A stretch of DNA of 41,458 nt from Mycoplasma sp. CAG:776 (GTDB lineage Bacteria > Bacillota_I > Bacilli_A > RF39 > UBA660): contig FR903065.1 in assembly GCA_000438195.1 (NCBI GenBank), positions 1 through 41,458 on the forward strand. The letters are read 5' to 3'. Positions 40,607 through 41,458 of the stretch are shown piece by piece (position 1 is the stretch's first letter; each line of letters opens with the position of its first letter). The position numbers were made by a program, and so were the translations under genes. A model generated the notes under the pieces. That model did no database searches. It saw only the letters and a list, made by a program, of their open reading frames with translations, and was not told where the DNA came from.

Positions 40607-41071
40607 TTATTTACTAGAAATAGGTATTTTAACTGTATCTATTTTACCTAAGAGATAATCAGCGGACATATGATATTTTTTGCAGATGGTATATAGGAAG
40701 GGAGTAGCAATTATATTCCTTCCTCTTTCATAGTTTGCTAGAGCAGATCTAGCTATATTTAGTTCTTTTGATAGTTTTTCTTGGGTTATTTTATTGTTTT
40801 TTCTAAACTCTTTTAAACGAGTTATCATTTTATTTATGTTTATTTCTTTCTTTTGGTTTTGATAAACTTTTTCATTTGTAAATTCAAATAAATAATCTAG
40901 AGAAACGTTAAAGTAATTGCACAAAGTATTTAAGTGTTTGATGGGAATGATTTCGTATTCTTTTTCATATTTAGCATAAAGGCTATTATCTATTTTTAGG
41001 CAGTTTGAAATTTCTTTTTGATTTAAATTTTGTTCTTCCCTTAATTCGGTTATTCTTTTTTTATACATCAT
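40607..41071 (-). CDS. Transcription regulator with two tandem XRE-type HTH domains
   Basis: A 154-residue protein made of two Cro/CI-type helix-turn-helix domains: about residues 5-64 (ITELREEQNLNQKEISNCLK, ending DYLFEF) and about 83-145 (ITRLKEFRKNNKITQEKLSK, ending DYLLGK), joined by a short basic linker. Each half ends in the DYL motif common in XRE regulators. No sensor domain is visible, so the two HTH domains may bind one long palindrome. It is divergent from the TasA-type gene at 41246, and a 9-bp inverted repeat lies in the shared upstream region. Confidence 0.88.
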   Translation of the reverse strand: MMYKKRITELREEQNLNQKEISNCLKIDNSLYAKYEKEYEIIPIKHLNTLCNYFNVSLDYLFEFTNEKVYQNQKKEININKMITRLKEFRKNNKITQEKLSKELNIARSALANYERGRNIIATPFLYTICKKYHMSADYLLGKIDTVKIPISSK

Positions 41072-41103
41072 TTATTTTCACCAAAAATATTTTCTCATGT
41101 TTG

Positions 41104-41130
41104 TTTTGCCAAAAAAGATAATTGGCAAAA
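41104..41130. promoter_or_regulatory. Candidate operator: perfect 9-bp inverted repeat
   Basis: TTTTGCCAA (41104-41112) and TTGGCAAAA (41122-41130) with a 9-base spacer lie between the divergent regulator and surface genes, 14 bases before a -35 box. The centre-to-centre distance (18 bp) fits two HTH units on one face of DNA. Confidence 0.6.
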
Positions 41131-41144
41131 TAGAAACAATTTTC

Positions 41145-41173
41145 TTGACTTTTAATCTAGCTCATCATATAAT
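41145..41173 (+). promoter_or_regulatory. Promoter of the second TasA-type gene
   Basis: TTGACT (41145-41150), 17-base spacer, TATAAT (41168-41173). The -35 follows the operator-like inverted repeat closely. Confidence 0.75.
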
Positions 41174-41245
41174 TTTTATATAAGATGGGAAACTTAATAA
41201 TAGTTTATATCAAAAAATATTAAGTTTTATTTAATTGGAGGTATT

Positions 41246-41458
41246 ATGGATAAAAGAATAGTAATATTAGTAGTAAGTTTAATAGCCATAACAGGAATAA
41301 TAGTAGGAGTAAGTTATGCATTTTTTAGTGTTGGTGGAAGCCAGGAACAGGCAAATACATTTACAAGTGGATGTTTGAATATCAGTCTAACAAGCAATTC
41401 AGCATCAATCAATCTAACGAATACTTATCCAATAACAGATATAGAAGGATTAGAAACA
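41246..41458 (+). CDS. SipW-dependent TasA-type surface protein (5' part only)
   Basis: Only the first 71 codons are in the window. The product begins MDKRIVILVVSLIAI, then SYAFFSVGGSQEQANTFTSG, the same signal class as the protein at 27533-29239; beyond the second codon, changes are conservative and few. A TTGGAGG ribosome site and a consensus promoter precede it. The gene is probably regulated by the divergent tandem-HTH protein. The rest of the gene lies to the right of the window. Confidence 0.8.
   Translation, partial: MDKRIVILVVSLIAITGIIVGVSYAFFSVGGSQEQANTFTSGCLNISLTSNSASINLTNTYPITDIEGLET
41246..41458 (+). repeat. Second copy of the 5' coding cassette
   Basis: Direct repeat of 27533-27745, truncated by the window end, with about 14 differences in 213 bases by eye. 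The copies lie about 13.7 kb apart. Confidence 0.85.

Noticed and set aside
1..41458. Mycoplasma-type code with TGA as tryptophan.
   Set aside because: Several genes end at TGA with normal family lengths (rseP, ruvA, the TasA-type gene, the RnfD-like gene) and Trp is encoded by TGG throughout.
1..41458. CRISPR array, prophage or classical insertion sequence.
   Set aside because: No regularly spaced repeats, no phage structural genes and no DDE transposase with terminal inverted repeats were seen. The Rpn gene is a nuclease family often mislabelled as transposase.

Overview
The window is AT-rich, densely packed DNA from a low-GC Bacillota. The core genes are typical of Bacilli and relatives: dnaG-rpoD-trmK, ruvA-ruvB, queA, rseP, rpsP-khpA, a CotE-family coat protein and a sortase with an LPXTG-like substrate. 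TGA is used as a normal stop and Trp is TGG, so this is not the mycoplasma code. The compactness, decayed genes and partial pathways suggest an uncultured, host-associated lineage with a small genome (RF39-like gut Bacilli would fit); that placement is inference, since no rRNA is present.

Layout. 1-6.4 kb: a surface protein, an acidic membrane protein, mtaB, an unknown protein, recD2 and a 51-aa membrane peptide. 6.4-7.8 kb: a DUF3298 protein, a candidate double-glycine-leader peptide, a decayed Rpn tail and a HIT hydrolase on the minus strand. 7.8-12.1 kb: cotE-like, rpsP, khpA, trpS, cdsA, rseP and tRNA-Arg(CCG). 12.1-20.3 kb: a two-component system, a terminator, then a five-gene envelope-modification operon (adenylation enzyme, PLP decarboxylase-fold protein, carrier protein, AlgI/DltB-type MBOAT, SGNH protein) facing acpS. 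20.4-26.4 kb: ruvA, HAD nucleotidase, ruvB, folD, glyA, tmk, queA. 26.4-30.3 kb: a frameshifted Rpn gene, a SipW/TasA-type surface protein, a 54-aa membrane peptide, a broken cmk and a short YigZ protein. 30.4-36.7 kb: uvrC, an RnfC/RnfD-like pair, then a thioester/Cna-B adhesin with its sortase. 36.8-41.5 kb: dnaG, rpoD, trmK, a YqfQ-like protein, a tandem-HTH regulator and the start of a second TasA-type gene.

The strongest candidate for an undescribed system is the 14.5-20.0 kb operon. It has the logic of teichoic-acid D-alanylation (activate an amino acid, load it on a carrier, move it across the membrane by MBOAT plus an SGNH protein). However, a PLP enzyme of the Orn/DAP decarboxylase fold sits between the ligase and carrier genes, and the MBOAT looks more like AlgI than DltB. 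It may load or make an amine or unusual amino acid rather than D-alanine. The adjacent sensor kinase/response regulator may control it, and the convergent acpS could activate its carrier.

Other unusual items are an RnfC/RnfD-like pair without the expected NADH-loop and FMN-attachment motifs, a sortase without its expected arginine, a surface-protein family sharing a nearly identical 5' cassette at 27.5 and 41.2 kb, a tandem-HTH regulator beside a 9-bp inverted repeat, a symmetric divergent promoter between yigZ and uvrC, and terminators lying inside opposing genes.
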